Assembly: GCA_021820965.1 (NCBI GenBank) | Contig: JAKACZ010000030.1 | Location: 1-58,007, forward strand | Length of the DNA stretch: 58,007 bases | Direction: 5' to 3' | Source of the DNA: Bacillota bacterium | GTDB taxonomy: Bacteria; Bacillota; Sulfobacillia; Sulfobacillales; Sulfobacillaceae | In this document: positions 44,053 to 52,209 of the stretch, one piece after another | How positions within the stretch are numbered: the stretch's first letter is position 1 | How the letters are laid out: each line of letters opens with the position of its first letter | Made by a program: the position numbers and the translations under genes | The notes under the pieces: model-generated | Database searches by the model: none | What the model was told of the DNA's origin: nothing | Seen by the model: the letters and a program-made list of their open reading frames with translations, nothing else

Positions 44053-46017
44053 CTAGCCATTAATAATGGTCCCCCAATGCATCCCGCCGTCAGTACTCAT
44101 CAGCAAACGACCGTTCATCGTGACGAGACTCAGTACATGACCGGATACCGAAACCGATGCGGGTTGCACATGGGGCAAGCGAATTTGCGTCCACCGGGCG
44201 CCGCCATCAGTCGTGGTCAGCAGCCCGTGAGGCGTCACGATCCATCCCCGAGAAGGGTTCGCAAGGGCTATCTCCGCGGGCGTGCCCAGCATGGGCCAGG
44301 TTCCGTGGGTAATCCAGTGCCGACCACCGTCGGCGGTAGACATCACCCGGTAGTGCCAGGTCGTGGGCTTGCCTCTTTTGAGTCCGCTGAGTGCCCATCC
44401 CGTGGACGGCGAGACGAAGTCCGCGCCGAACGGTCCCATGAGCAGCGAGGAACTTTTGTGCCAGCGTTTCCCGCCATTATGCGTCGTCCACAGCGCGAAT
44501 CCCGCGTCCATCCACCCATCGCGCGGGTTGAGCATCTGAATCCAGTTCTCCTGCTGCAGACCGGATTGAAATTGCGCCGGCACCCGCCACGCGGTCCAGG
44601 TGCGCCCGCCGTTGTTCGTGACCCACCCGGTGCCGCCGTTGGACAACACCAGACCGGCTCGGGGACTCCACAGATCCAAGGCGACGACCGTACCAAAGTT
44701 CTTGGTTAGGGGGTACCACGATTTCCCTTCGTTGGTGGTCACCCATAACGTGCTGCCGCCCTGCGTGACGAGCCAACCGTACCCATGGGCCGAAAACGCG
44801 GCCAAAGCGGCCGCATGCGGACCAACCGGCCACTCTCGTGTCCAATGACGCCCACCATCGGTGGTGCCATAAATCGCTCCCGTCGCGGCAAACCACCCAA
44901 TCCGCGCGGTGGCAAACGAGACTTGGCGCACCGCCTGGCTGGCCCCTTCGCCGCCGAAAGGCAATGCGGGCCCTGGGGTCCAGGTGGTGCCGGCATTCGT
45001 CGAATAGTCAATCCCCCTGCCGTTGAACCGCCAGACATTTTGTGGTCCAAAATAGGCCGCCGGGTACAACCCCCCGCCCATGCTGTTGCACCCCATCGCG
45101 CACCCACCATTGCCCCACACATAGGACCATTGCGCACCCCCATCGGTGGTGCGGAAGATGGCGGTGGCGAGAAAGCCGCCATCAAAGATGTCCAGCCACC
45201 CATCCTGCGGCGTGGTAAAGGTCACGTGCGCCCCGGTGTTGAAGGTGGGACGCAGCGTGCCCGTAAAGCCCATCGCCTGGTTATACGCCGCGTAAGCCGT
45301 GGCCAGTGCAGACGACTGGATTCCCGAGAACACCACCTGCCAGGATTGCCCGCCATCCACACTCCGCCAGACGGTGGGGCCGGACTGGGTCACGCCGGAG
45401 GCGTAGGCAAGCTCCGGATTCACCCAATCGACCCCGGTCATGGTCAGGCCCTGTTCCTGGAGTCCCGTCGTCCAGTGCAGCCCGCCATCCCGGGACCACA
45501 ACACCGCGCCATTCTGCTGAATTGCCAATCCCTGCGTCGGGGTCGCGAAAGACACGGCGGTAAATCCCCGGTGGTTCAACGTCTGCCAACTGTTGCCGCC
45601 ATTGCTGGTCTTCCACAGAGTCGCGTTATCCAACACGAACCCCGTCGAGCGAGTAACAAAGTCCATCGCAGGGTCTGGATAACCCGCCACGAAATGGCCC
45701 GCGCGCCGGGACCAGTCCCGTCCCCCATTCGTGGTGACCACCAGTTGGGCGGAGGTTCCGTGCATGACCAGCGCAACCGCAGTGGTGGGCGACAGGGCTT
45801 GAACAGCCATGGGTGATCCGGATGGGGGCTGTGACGCCGTCTGCACCTGCGCCTCCACCGTGTGGCTAGGTTTAATGAGGGCCATCGTTGACGACGGAGT
45901 ACCCGCCTCGGCGACACCACATCCGCAGAAAATCAGACCTGACAGCAATGCGGCTGCCGCCGCTGCAAACCTCTGCAAGAAACCCCACTCCTTCGCCATC
46001 CGTTGCATGCTAACCAT
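44053..46017 (-). CDS. Lipoprotein with 13 Asp-box (BNR/Ycf48-like) repeats
   Basis: 654 residues; starts at 46017, 46008 or 45999 are all open with no clear ribosome site. The signal ends in LIFCGC, so it is a surface lipoprotein. Thirteen Asp boxes of the type S/T-x-(D/N)-x-G-x-x-W recur about every 40-55 residues (TTNGGRDW, TSNGGNSW, SRDGGLHW, SVDGGQSW ... STDGGMHW), predicting a multi-bladed beta propeller as in Ycf48 and sialidase-like folds. It probably scaffolds or binds extracellular glycans or proteins; no sialidase catalytic set is evident. Confidence 0.85.
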   Translation of the reverse strand: MVSMQRMAKEWGFLQRFAAAAAALLSGLIFCGCGVAEAGTPSSTMALIKPSHTVEAQVQTASQPPSGSPMAVQALSPTTAVALVMHGTSAQLVVTTNGGRDWSRRAGHFVAGYPDPAMDFVTRSTGFVLDNATLWKTSNGGNSWQTLNHRGFTAVSFATPTQGLAIQQNGAVLWSRDGGLHWTTGLQEQGLTMTGVDWVNPELAYASGVTQSGPTVWRSVDGGQSWQVVFSGIQSSALATAYAAYNQAMGFTGTLRPTFNTGAHVTFTTPQDGWLDIFDGGFLATAIFRTTDGGAQWSYVWGNGGCAMGCNSMGGGLYPAAYFGPQNVWRFNGRGIDYSTNAGTTWTPGPALPFGGEGASQAVRQVSFATARIGWFAATGAIYGTTDGGRHWTREWPVGPHAAALAAFSAHGYGWLVTQGGSTLWVTTNEGKSWYPLTKNFGTVVALDLWSPRAGLVLSNGGTGWVTNNGGRTWTAWRVPAQFQSGLQQENWIQMLNPRDGWMDAGFALWTTHNGGKRWHKSSSLLMGPFGADFVSPSTGWALSGLKRGKPTTWHYRVMSTADGGRHWITHGTWPMLGTPAEIALANPSRGWIVTPHGLLTTTDGGARWTQIRLPHVQPASVSVSGHVLSLVTMNGRLLMSTDGGMHWGTIING

Positions 46018-46767
46018 AAAAACGTCGTGAATACAGGGCAGGTTACTGCTATTGCGATGCCGCCATTCGCGAGCGGAACAGAAGGACTGGCAGCATGCCT
46101 CCGGTGGTCTTGTGGCTCATCTTAGCAGCGCCAGATTCGCGGTCTGAAAGCGTGGCGTATGCTCGCAAGGAGACACCTGTCTACTGGATAATTACTTAAC
46201 GATGCGAATGGCGGACTAACCGGCCCGTTAGCCGCTTATTAGCTGCATAAATCAATCCGCATGAGGTGGAAGCAAATTGGGGGTCCTTTGGGGAAGTTGC
46301 ATGGAACTTTTGAAGTATAAAGTGTCCATCTAGGCACTAATTGGGTAAAACCACAAATAACCCTCGACGTTATAGGAGACTGACGACCAACGGTCGAAAA
46401 CATACGCCAGCCTGAGACTGCCGGATACGGGCCCGTCCCGGGTTGGTATCCGCAGGACCCCATGGGAACTATTCGGAGAGTTAGTCCGCGACTATTCCCT
46501 GATCGCCATTGGGGGATTGATTGATTCCTCTGTCTCTTACGGTGCGGTCGAGGATCCTGCGCCGGATATTTGGAGAATACCCTCATCTTATCACGGGCTG
46601 GGTGTTGGCAGCCCCCACGCTCTCCATGCGTATTCATGGGCCTCGCGTGATTTGACTTCATGGGACTTGAACAGCATCTTTTGGAAGGTGCAGGGCTGGC
46701 AGGACAAGTGACCCCGCGCAGGAGGCACATTAGAAAAATTTTAGATGTCGAACAGGCTTGGCAAGTA
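46018..46767. other. Decayed intergenic region left of repeat copy B
   Basis: No complete gene. A frame ending at the repeat reads MGLEQHLLEGAGLAGQV and RRRHIRKILDVEQAWQV before running into GVPVSLERNWQ of the repeat, so it may be the end of a gene cut at 46767. Long frames on the minus strand (46239-46730) have Cys/Pro/Arg-rich composition unlike real protein. Confidence 0.45.
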
Positions 46768-46985
46768 GGGGTTCCTGTATCATTGGAACGGAATTGGCAA
46801 TAACTCCTGAAATCCTTGAGACATAAGAGTTTTGACCGTTTGCGTTAAAGAACCCAACCGCAGAGGATACGCTAATCCCATTGTCAGCGACCCTGAAATC
46901 GGCCCAAAATAGGCATTTTATGCCCGCTTTTCGCTCTTCGCACCCGCTATTGCCATTTCCGGTCGGATGCTACAGCAACCCCTAT
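46768..46985. repeat. 218-bp direct repeat, copy B
   Basis: Second copy of the element at 42610-42827, 217 of 218 bases the same. It has the same 12-base terminal inverted repeats and is flanked by TA on both sides (46766-46767, 46983-46984), a possible TA target duplication. Its right end joins a GIY-YIG gene at its first residues. Confidence 0.95.
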
Positions 46986-47324
46986 ATCTATCACCTCTAC
47001 AATCGGGCCGACAACTGTCATTACGTGGGGCAAACCCGGTTCCTGCCCTTTTTCCGATGGCAAGAGCATGTCAAGTCGGGCCTCAAAGGCGACATTGAAG
47101 ACCTCGTTTTTTCCGTGCTCACGAAGGTGCGCCGCCAGAGCGGGGCCTCTGAGCAGGACAACCGACAGTACCTCACGAACATGGAGTCATGGTGGATCAA
47201 TAAGTTTGTGGAGGAAGGGCATCAAGTCGTAAACCTCACCCAACCCCAAATCACGGAAGCCACACTGAGAGAGCAGTACAACACCCTCATTGCACGCAAG
47301 GCGCAACTTAGCCTCGAACTGTAG
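46881..47324 (+). CDS. GIY-YIG nuclease domain protein with repeat-derived N-terminus
   Basis: 147 codons, of which the first ~34 come from the 218-bp repeat. From 46980 the frame has the GIY-YIG core: YIYHLYNR...CHYVGQT (the two Y-x-Y / Y-x-G strands), RFLPFFRWQEHV with the catalytic Arg, and MESWWINKF with the metal-binding Glu. About 114 domain residues are complete. Whether the chimeric start (ATG 46881, no clear ribosome site) is used is doubtful. A hairpin follows the stop. Confidence 0.65.
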   Translation: MSATLKSAQNRHFMPAFRSSHPLLPFPVGCYSNPYIYHLYNRADNCHYVGQTRFLPFFRWQEHVKSGLKGDIEDLVFSVLTKVRRQSGASEQDNRQYLTNMESWWINKFVEEGHQVVNLTQPQITEATLREQYNTLIARKAQLSLEL

Positions 47325-47343
47325 CCGGTCGACCCGTCCTGAA

Positions 47344-47367
47344 GACCACCCCGGATTCGGGGTGGTC
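47344..47367. terminator. Hairpin after the GIY-YIG gene
   Basis: GACCACCCCG/CGGGGTGGTC form a perfect 10-bp stem with a 4-base loop. The T-run is weak, but the place, 20 bases after a stop, suits a terminator. Confidence 0.5.
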
Positions 47368-47484
47368 ATAGTAGTGCGATAACGCACACCCATCTCGATG
47401 TTGCTCTATTGCGGACGGCCATCGCCGCGACGCCATATGCTATGTCCATGCACCAAGGTATCCAGACACGAAAGGAGGCCGGTC

Positions 47485-47673
47485 ATGGTCTATCAAATTG
47501 AATTTATCGAAGACCCGGAAGCACCCGAAGAGGACCATTTTGCTATTCAGTGCACTAAATGTCCCTGGCACGGCATGGTCGTCGCGGTGGAACGGGAATT
47601 TATCGGCGATCAGTTATTGGAGCACCTGCGCGACTGCGAACCCACGACTAAGGAACCTGACCATGCCGACTAA
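47485..47673 (+). CDS. Small zinc-ribbon-like protein
   Basis: 62 residues from ATG 47485 with AAAGGAGG before it. It is acidic, with CTKCPWHG (about 24-31) and LLEHLRDC near the C-terminus, giving C-x2-C...H-x3-C, a possible single-zinc site. Its end overlaps the next gene by 11 bases. First gene of the small-gene island. Confidence 0.7.
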   Translation: MVYQIEFIEDPEAPEEDHFAIQCTKCPWHGMVVAVEREFIGDQLLEHLRDCEPTTKEPDHAD

Positions 47674-48079
47674 AGAGGACGCCATCATCAGTTCATGGAT
47701 GGCAGAGCACGGCCACTCCGAATTGGCGTGGGAGCCTGACACCCCCCTGATATGTGAGAACGGCCATTTTACCGAAGCGAGCACGTGGCATCAAAGCGTC
47801 GGTGAGCCCTGCACGAAGGGGTTAGGCAATGGCGGGAAGACGCTCCAACATGTACTGTTCGACTTCACCCAACCCGTGCCCCTGCTGGCGGCGGTGAAAG
47901 TGTTCTGTGACGAAACTGGCAACGGTTGGCGCTGGCAACGGTTTATGGATCCGTCGGACGGCTATCATGGTGAGATATACGGGGCCCCGCCCCACGCATG
48001 GATGCGTGGGGGAGAAACGCCAGAAGCTGCCCTCCGCGCCGCCCTTTCCGATGCCATCGAATCCGAGAAAGGGTCCTGA
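47663..48079 (+). CDS. Hypothetical protein, 138 residues
   Basis: ATG 47663 lies inside the previous gene, indicating coupling. It has CENGHFTEASTWHQSVGEPC (about 30-49), with paired Cys/His that could bind a metal, then a mixed domain ending ETPEAALRAALSDAIE. The stop TGA forms CTGA with the start of the next mini-ORF. No family recognised. Confidence 0.7.
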   Translation: MPTKEDAIISSWMAEHGHSELAWEPDTPLICENGHFTEASTWHQSVGEPCTKGLGNGGKTLQHVLFDFTQPVPLLAAVKVFCDETGNGWRWQRFMDPSDGYHGEIYGAPPHAWMRGGETPEAALRAALSDAIESEKGS

Positions 48080-48243
48080 CGCCGGTGTTGCAGTTGCGGG
48101 AGGTGCTGGCGGATATCGCGGACACCGAGACCACCCCACAAGCCTATCGTCGGATGACCAAACGGGCACTCTTCGGGAGCGAGAGACCGATGACCATCGA
48201 TAACCCCCAAGGAGGGACACCATGCGATCCACTGCAAGATTAG
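48076..48243 (+). CDS. Mini-ORF with possible CTG start, TPQA motif (copy 1)
   Basis: 55 residues if it begins at CTG 48076, which overlaps the upstream TGA (CTGA); a GTG at 48085 gives 52. It contains LADIADTETTPQAYRRMTK. A very similar layout and TPQA-x-R motif occur at 49721-49843. The 3' end overlaps the following lipoprotein gene by 22 bases. Function unknown. Confidence 0.5.
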   Translation: MTPVLQLREVLADIADTETTPQAYRRMTKRALFGSERPMTIDNPQGGTPCDPLQD

Positions 48244-49487
48244 CGGCTCTCACATTAGCCGGATGCCTACTGTCCGGCTGTGGAACCGTCAGCGCGGCGA
48301 ATCTCAAGGCTGCCGTCAACACGGCGACACACACCCTGCATCAGATCACGAAGACCCCGGCGTCTACCGCCTCTCTCCACTGGATTAGCGAGCCCGAGGC
48401 CGGCATCAGCCCGTGGCTTCGGGCGATTGCCCAGGCCCATCACACCATTGAGGTGAACGACTACTTATTGACCGATTCCCGCCTGATTCAGGCGCTCCGC
48501 CAGGCGGCCCAACGGGGCGTCACGGTGCAGGTCATCATTGATGGAAAGCCCTATGGGGATGCCTCCGCAGTGAGACAAACCCGGGCGGCCTTCGCCGGTT
48601 CTCGGGTGCATTTGAAGCTCGCTCCCCCGCGATTCGAAGGCGCCTATGCCTACGACCACGCCAAGTACCTCGTGGTTGATCCCGAGACCTCACATGGCCT
48701 GGCTATTTTGGGATCCGCCAATGGCACCGCCAGCGCGTTCACGGGCTACAATCTCGAGGATGATTTCGAGACGACAGCACCGTCTGTCGTCGGGGCGCTC
48801 CATCAGGTGTTCACTGCCGATTGGCAGAATCGCCTGGCGGGATTGGCTCCCCGGGGCACGTTAGTCTTATCGCCCGGTGCAGAACCCCAGTTGTTGGCGT
48901 TGCTGGCTTCACCAGGTCCGGTGGCGGTCATGACCGAAGAACTCGGGTCCGCTCAGTCGCTGTATGCCGCGCTAATGACGCATCGCTCGGCAGCCCGTGT
49001 TCTGGTACCCGCATCGCTCTCGACCGAGGGACGGATCTACGCGACGGCCTTGGCGGCCGCTGGCGTCCAGATTCGGACGCTACAGAGTCCGTATGTTCAC
49101 GCGAAGCTTATCGTGACGAAGACCCGCACCTTTGTCGGGTCCCAAAACTTCTCTGTCGTCTCATTTAACGACAACCGGGAAGTTGGCCTCATCACCCGTG
49201 CCGCTCGTATTCATGCCCAAGCGCTCGCCTGGTTTAATGCGGAATGGGTCCGGGCGACCCCGTGGGGTCACACCGCACCCATCTCGTCGGGCGCTTCTGG
49301 ATCGTCATCGGGTACACTGCCCTATCTCGCGGACGGGGACACCATGACCCAGGTGCAGACACTATGGGGAAAGCCCGCATCCATCTCCCATGATGTGTAT
49401 CGCGGGACACCCGAGACCGTATGGCATTATTCCGCCGGCACGGTCTACTTCGAACATGGGCTTGTGAGCTATGTCCAGCGCTCGTAA
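48222..49487 (+). CDS. Phospholipase D-like lipoprotein
   Basis: 421 residues after AAGGAGGGACACC. Lipobox LLSGC (Cys20). There are two HKD half-sites: YDHAKYLVVDPE...GSANGT (about 145-165) and VHAKLIVTKTRTFVGSQNFS (about 289-308), in both of which the usual Asp or Glu after Lys is partly replaced (T-x-T in the second). The last 50 residues (DTMTQVQTLWGKPASISHDV and VYFEHGLVSYV) resemble the small SmpA/BamE-type fold. It probably cleaves phosphodiesters outside the cell, but the exact substrate is unknown. Confidence 0.85.
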   Translation: MRSTARLAALTLAGCLLSGCGTVSAANLKAAVNTATHTLHQITKTPASTASLHWISEPEAGISPWLRAIAQAHHTIEVNDYLLTDSRLIQALRQAAQRGVTVQVIIDGKPYGDASAVRQTRAAFAGSRVHLKLAPPRFEGAYAYDHAKYLVVDPETSHGLAILGSANGTASAFTGYNLEDDFETTAPSVVGALHQVFTADWQNRLAGLAPRGTLVLSPGAEPQLLALLASPGPVAVMTEELGSAQSLYAALMTHRSAARVLVPASLSTEGRIYATALAAAGVQIRTLQSPYVHAKLIVTKTRTFVGSQNFSVVSFNDNREVGLITRAARIHAQALAWFNAEWVRATPWGHTAPISSGASGSSSGTLPYLADGDTMTQVQTLWGKPASISHDVYRGTPETVWHYSAGTVYFEHGLVSYVQRS

Positions 49488-49520
49488 GTGTTCAATCACT
49501 TGGAAATTCGGAGGTGCCCT

Positions 49521-49724
49521 ATGACAGGGTTGGATCGATTAAAACGCCATCGTCGCAATATCGCCGTAGGATGGTTAGTGGCGGCCTTGGTTTTCGCCCG
49601 ACTCGCGATGAAACCTGCGATGCCGGTGGCTTGGCTCTATGGCTTCAGTGGATTTTGCTGGGGGATACTGGTGACGACATGGCTCGTTCTCGGACCCGGG
49701 CGTAATAAGGAGGGGGCGTCCTGA
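49521..49724 (+). CDS. Small two-helix membrane protein
   Basis: 67 residues from ATG 49521 after CGGAGGTGCCCT. A basic start (LDRLKRHRRN) precedes two hydrophobic helices (about 12-30 and 33-55) and a basic tail. The stop overlaps CTG of the next mini-ORF. Function unknown. Confidence 0.65.
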   Translation: MTGLDRLKRHRRNIAVGWLVAALVFARLAMKPAMPVAWLYGFSGFCWGILVTTWLVLGPGRNKEGAS

Positions 49725-49843
49725 CCCCCGACATTTCCCCGGATTTCGTCTGGAATGCGGAGGACGCCAGGATTTTCGCGCAGCTCATCGACCGCGAGGC
49801 CACTCCTCAAGCGATTCGGTTTTTCGCCCGCCATCCGACGTAA
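49721..49843 (+). CDS. Mini-ORF with apparent CTG start, TPQA motif (copy 2)
   Basis: 40 residues. AAGGAGGGGG (49707-49716) is followed by CTG 49721 overlapping the upstream TGA. There is no ATG, GTG or TTG anywhere in the frame, so CTG (or ATT) must start it if it is real. It contains FAQLIDREATPQAIRFFAR, alignable to copy 1 (LADIADTETTPQAYRRMTK). Confidence 0.5.
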   Translation: MTPDISPDFVWNAEDARIFAQLIDREATPQAIRFFARHPT

Positions 49844-49912
49844 TCCACTTAATGATTGACGCATGCAACGGCGAAACTCTAACCTTAAGATCGGGAAAGA
49901 AGAGGTGGGGTC

Positions 49913-50572
49913 ATGGACCCGATTGATGAGATCACGATGGACGTTGTCGCCAACCGCACAGCGTCACAGGAGCTTACCCGCGAATCACGCCTCACGGCGT
50001 TCGACGCTATGCAAGCCTTCGTTGACTCGCTACGGACGAATTTTTTAGTGCCCCTACTCATCGAATCCAGACCTATACGCCGTAAGAAATGGCCGTGGGA
50101 CAATCCACCGACGTTGCCCGTCCGATGGGTTGGGATCTGGATTGCGCGGCCATCACTGGAAAAATCCTTAAAACAGTACAAAAATACCTGCGTACCCTAC
50201 GAAGTGTTTAGCCAGCTTAACCCTATTTGGGCGATCACAATTTACGAAGATAAACTACAATTGAGCGCAACGATTACGATCCTTAACACCGAGCGCCAGG
50301 GTTTCACAAATTACACAAAAGAACCCGGCTATGGTTGTCAGTGGGACCCCATCGCGGAACAATGGACCAAGGTCAAGCGACTCGAAAAGGTGTTTTTCAC
50401 TAAAGCAGACGGGCAATTGAAGGTCGACCAGCAATCGCGGTCCTGTGACCCGTCCCCGCTAATGCGTAATGATGTCATGCACCCTGCGGCCCAATTCATT
50501 CAGTGGGCCACCGCTCCTGAACGGCAGGATTATATCCACTGGTGGACGAGGGGTAAGTGTCTAGAAACGTGA
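49913..50572 (+). CDS. Hypothetical protein, 219 residues
   Basis: ATG 49913 follows GAAGAGGTGGGGTC. A helical N-terminus is followed by a basic proline turn (RPIRRKKWPWDNPP) and a beta-rich centre (WAITIYEDKLQLSATITIL). There is no membrane segment or Cys motif. It resembles no family I know. The stop codon overlaps the ATG of a short frame downstream. Confidence 0.7.
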   Translation: MDPIDEITMDVVANRTASQELTRESRLTAFDAMQAFVDSLRTNFLVPLLIESRPIRRKKWPWDNPPTLPVRWVGIWIARPSLEKSLKQYKNTCVPYEVFSQLNPIWAITIYEDKLQLSATITILNTERQGFTNYTKEPGYGCQWDPIAEQWTKVKRLEKVFFTKADGQLKVDQQSRSCDPSPLMRNDVMHPAAQFIQWATAPERQDYIHWWTRGKCLET

Positions 50573-50589
50573 TGCTAGGGGGATATATC

Positions 50590-50718
50590 GTGGCCGATGA
50601 TGATGCAAGTCGCGCGCTAATGCGGCTGGCGTCTCTCTTAATCGTACTGGCCATGGCTCCGTCACGCGTCGGGTGGTTGGTCAATTGGTGGCTTCGGTGG
50701 CGTACACAAACCGGATGA
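50590..50718 (+). CDS. Small membrane peptide, 42 residues
   Basis: GTG 50590 after TAGGGGGATATATC (ATG 50572 is also in frame). After DDDASRALMR comes one hydrophobic helix (LASLLIVLAMAP) and a Trp-rich basic end (GWLVNWWLRWR). It was too short for usual gene calling but is supported by its ribosome site and overlap with the previous stop. Confidence 0.45.
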   Translation: MADDDASRALMRLASLLIVLAMAPSRVGWLVNWWLRWRTQTG

Positions 50719-50747
50719 CCGCCTCCGCTTCATCGTGTTGTTCGCGT

Positions 50748-50770
50748 CCCCCGAAATGTCGTTTCGGGGG
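50748..50770. terminator. Hairpin with 9-bp stem
   Basis: CCCCCGAAA/TTTCGGGGG with a 5-base loop, 30 bases after a stop codon. There is no T-run, so this is only a probable terminator. Confidence 0.5.
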
Positions 50771-50839
50771 CATTCGTGTTGCACTGGGAACGATATTGAT
50801 CCCTTTATTCGATTCCGCTTCGGAAAGGACATCTATCGC

Positions 50840-51418
50840 ATGGCATCTTATCTGATTACCCGTTGGCTCGCCCCTGTTATCATCGGCGGTGTGGCACTGG
50901 GAGCGGTCGGCTGTGGGTCTACCCCCGTCGCAGCCGGACACGCACCCCAACCGACCGTTCATATCGTCCACCGCGTGCAGGCGAAAGCCTCGCACTCGGG
51001 CCCCGTGCCGGTATACCAGGAGTATACCTTTGGACCCGGGTATGGTCAGCATGTGTCCGCGCGTGAGAAGAACCGCCTGCAACGTCTGGTGAACCAGCTA
51101 GGCAACCCACCACACAATGCGATTACCTTAAACGGCTTTGAAGCCGGGTACCAACACAACGGCGCCTTATCCGTTTTGCTGTTTGTGCGCAATGGCTATG
51201 ACTACCCAATCTGGGGCATTTCCGGCCGTATCCGACTGGAAGAACACCATCAGATTCTGGCCGCGGCCGACTTTACCTTTAGCCCCACCCAGTTTGGCAC
51301 CCTAGACCCCGGGGTCTCCGAAATTTGGGAGATCACGTTTCAACCATCCCAGGTCTACGTCCAGCACGCCACGCTCCATACCTACCAATTGGTGTCGGAT
51401 TTGACCTTCTCGCACTAA
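50840..51418 (+). CDS. Lipoprotein with SLAP-like beta domain
   Basis: 192 residues from ATG 50840 (GGAAAGGAC upstream). Lipobox LGAVGC. The C-terminal half, VSAREKNRLQRLVNQLG then LSVLLFVRNGYDYPIWGISG and LDPGVSEIWEITFQPSQV, resembles the SLAP domain of Firmicutes envelope proteins (immunoglobulin-like, with charged exposed strands). It is probably surface-attached. Confidence 0.7.
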   Translation: MASYLITRWLAPVIIGGVALGAVGCGSTPVAAGHAPQPTVHIVHRVQAKASHSGPVPVYQEYTFGPGYGQHVSAREKNRLQRLVNQLGNPPHNAITLNGFEAGYQHNGALSVLLFVRNGYDYPIWGISGRIRLEEHHQILAAADFTFSPTQFGTLDPGVSEIWEITFQPSQVYVQHATLHTYQLVSDLTFSH

Positions 51419-51505
51419 CGCTTGGCGTTGCCCACCAAAAACCCGGCAGCTGTCCGAGGAGTCTCATGACCTGTCGCGAATGGGTACCCATAGGGAGGAA
51501 TGTGT

Positions 51506-52129
51506 ATGATCGGCTTTCTGCTATTTCTTATCTTCGTAGGCTTCATCATTTGGATATCCCGTCAATCGCGCAAGCGCCGACGGGCCAAGCGCTACATCCT
51601 GCGCACGTCAGGCGCGGCCACCATGCGCCAGTACCTACGGCAGCACTTTACCGTCGATGAGGACTTGTGGATCGCCATGCAAAGCATGACGCTGGCCGAC
51701 TTATCCCGTCTGGCGGAAGACAAGGCCTGGATGGACGCCGAACAATGGACTACCGTACTCCAAGACGAAATGGCCGCGGCGATGTTTCGCGACCAACTCC
51801 AAGCCCAACGTGATCTCGATGCGGGCTTAATGGAGCAGATGCAATCGATGGACATCCAGCAATTGCAAGAACTCGCCGCTCAGGAACAATGGATGACGAT
51901 AGAGCAAGCCCACGAAATGGCCCAACAGTTTGACCAAATGATGCTGGACCAGCAGGCCGACGCGATGATACAAGACGATTTGATCATACAACAACAGCTC
52001 GACATGACAGACCCGTATCAACACCCGGGCCTCGATATCATCGTAGACGAAAGTTTTCACGGCATCGATCATGGCGATGGCTTCACGCACGACTTTTCTC
52101 ACGATATGGGCAGCGGGTTTCCCGACTAG
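51506..52129 (+). CDS. Membrane-anchored coiled-coil protein, Gln/Asp-rich
   Basis: 207 residues; ATG 51506 is 7 bases after AGGGAGG (an earlier ATG at 51500 is too close). One N-terminal helix (IGFLLFLIFVGFIIWI) is followed by a basic stop-transfer (RQSRKRRRAKR) and then about 120 residues of Met/Gln/Asp-rich coiled coil (MEQMQSMDIQQLQELAAQEQ). The tail is His/Asp-rich (FHGIDHGDGFTHDFSHD), perhaps metal-binding. The large domain is cytoplasmic. Confidence 0.7.
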   Translation: MIGFLLFLIFVGFIIWISRQSRKRRRAKRYILRTSGAATMRQYLRQHFTVDEDLWIAMQSMTLADLSRLAEDKAWMDAEQWTTVLQDEMAAAMFRDQLQAQRDLDAGLMEQMQSMDIQQLQELAAQEQWMTIEQAHEMAQQFDQMMLDQQADAMIQDDLIIQQQLDMTDPYQHPGLDIIVDESFHGIDHGDGFTHDFSHDMGSGFPD

Positions 52130-52209
52130 TCCCCTTGTTGTGCCGATTCCCGCGGTGTTCTGTCACTACGAACCCTGTGTCCACCCCTACCCAGAGAGGA
52201 CGTCGCCTT

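Noticed and set aside
46239..46730. A 163-residue minus-strand protein
   Set aside because: The sequence is Cys/Pro/Arg-rich without any structure-like pattern, no ribosome site is found, and the region looks decayed in all frames.
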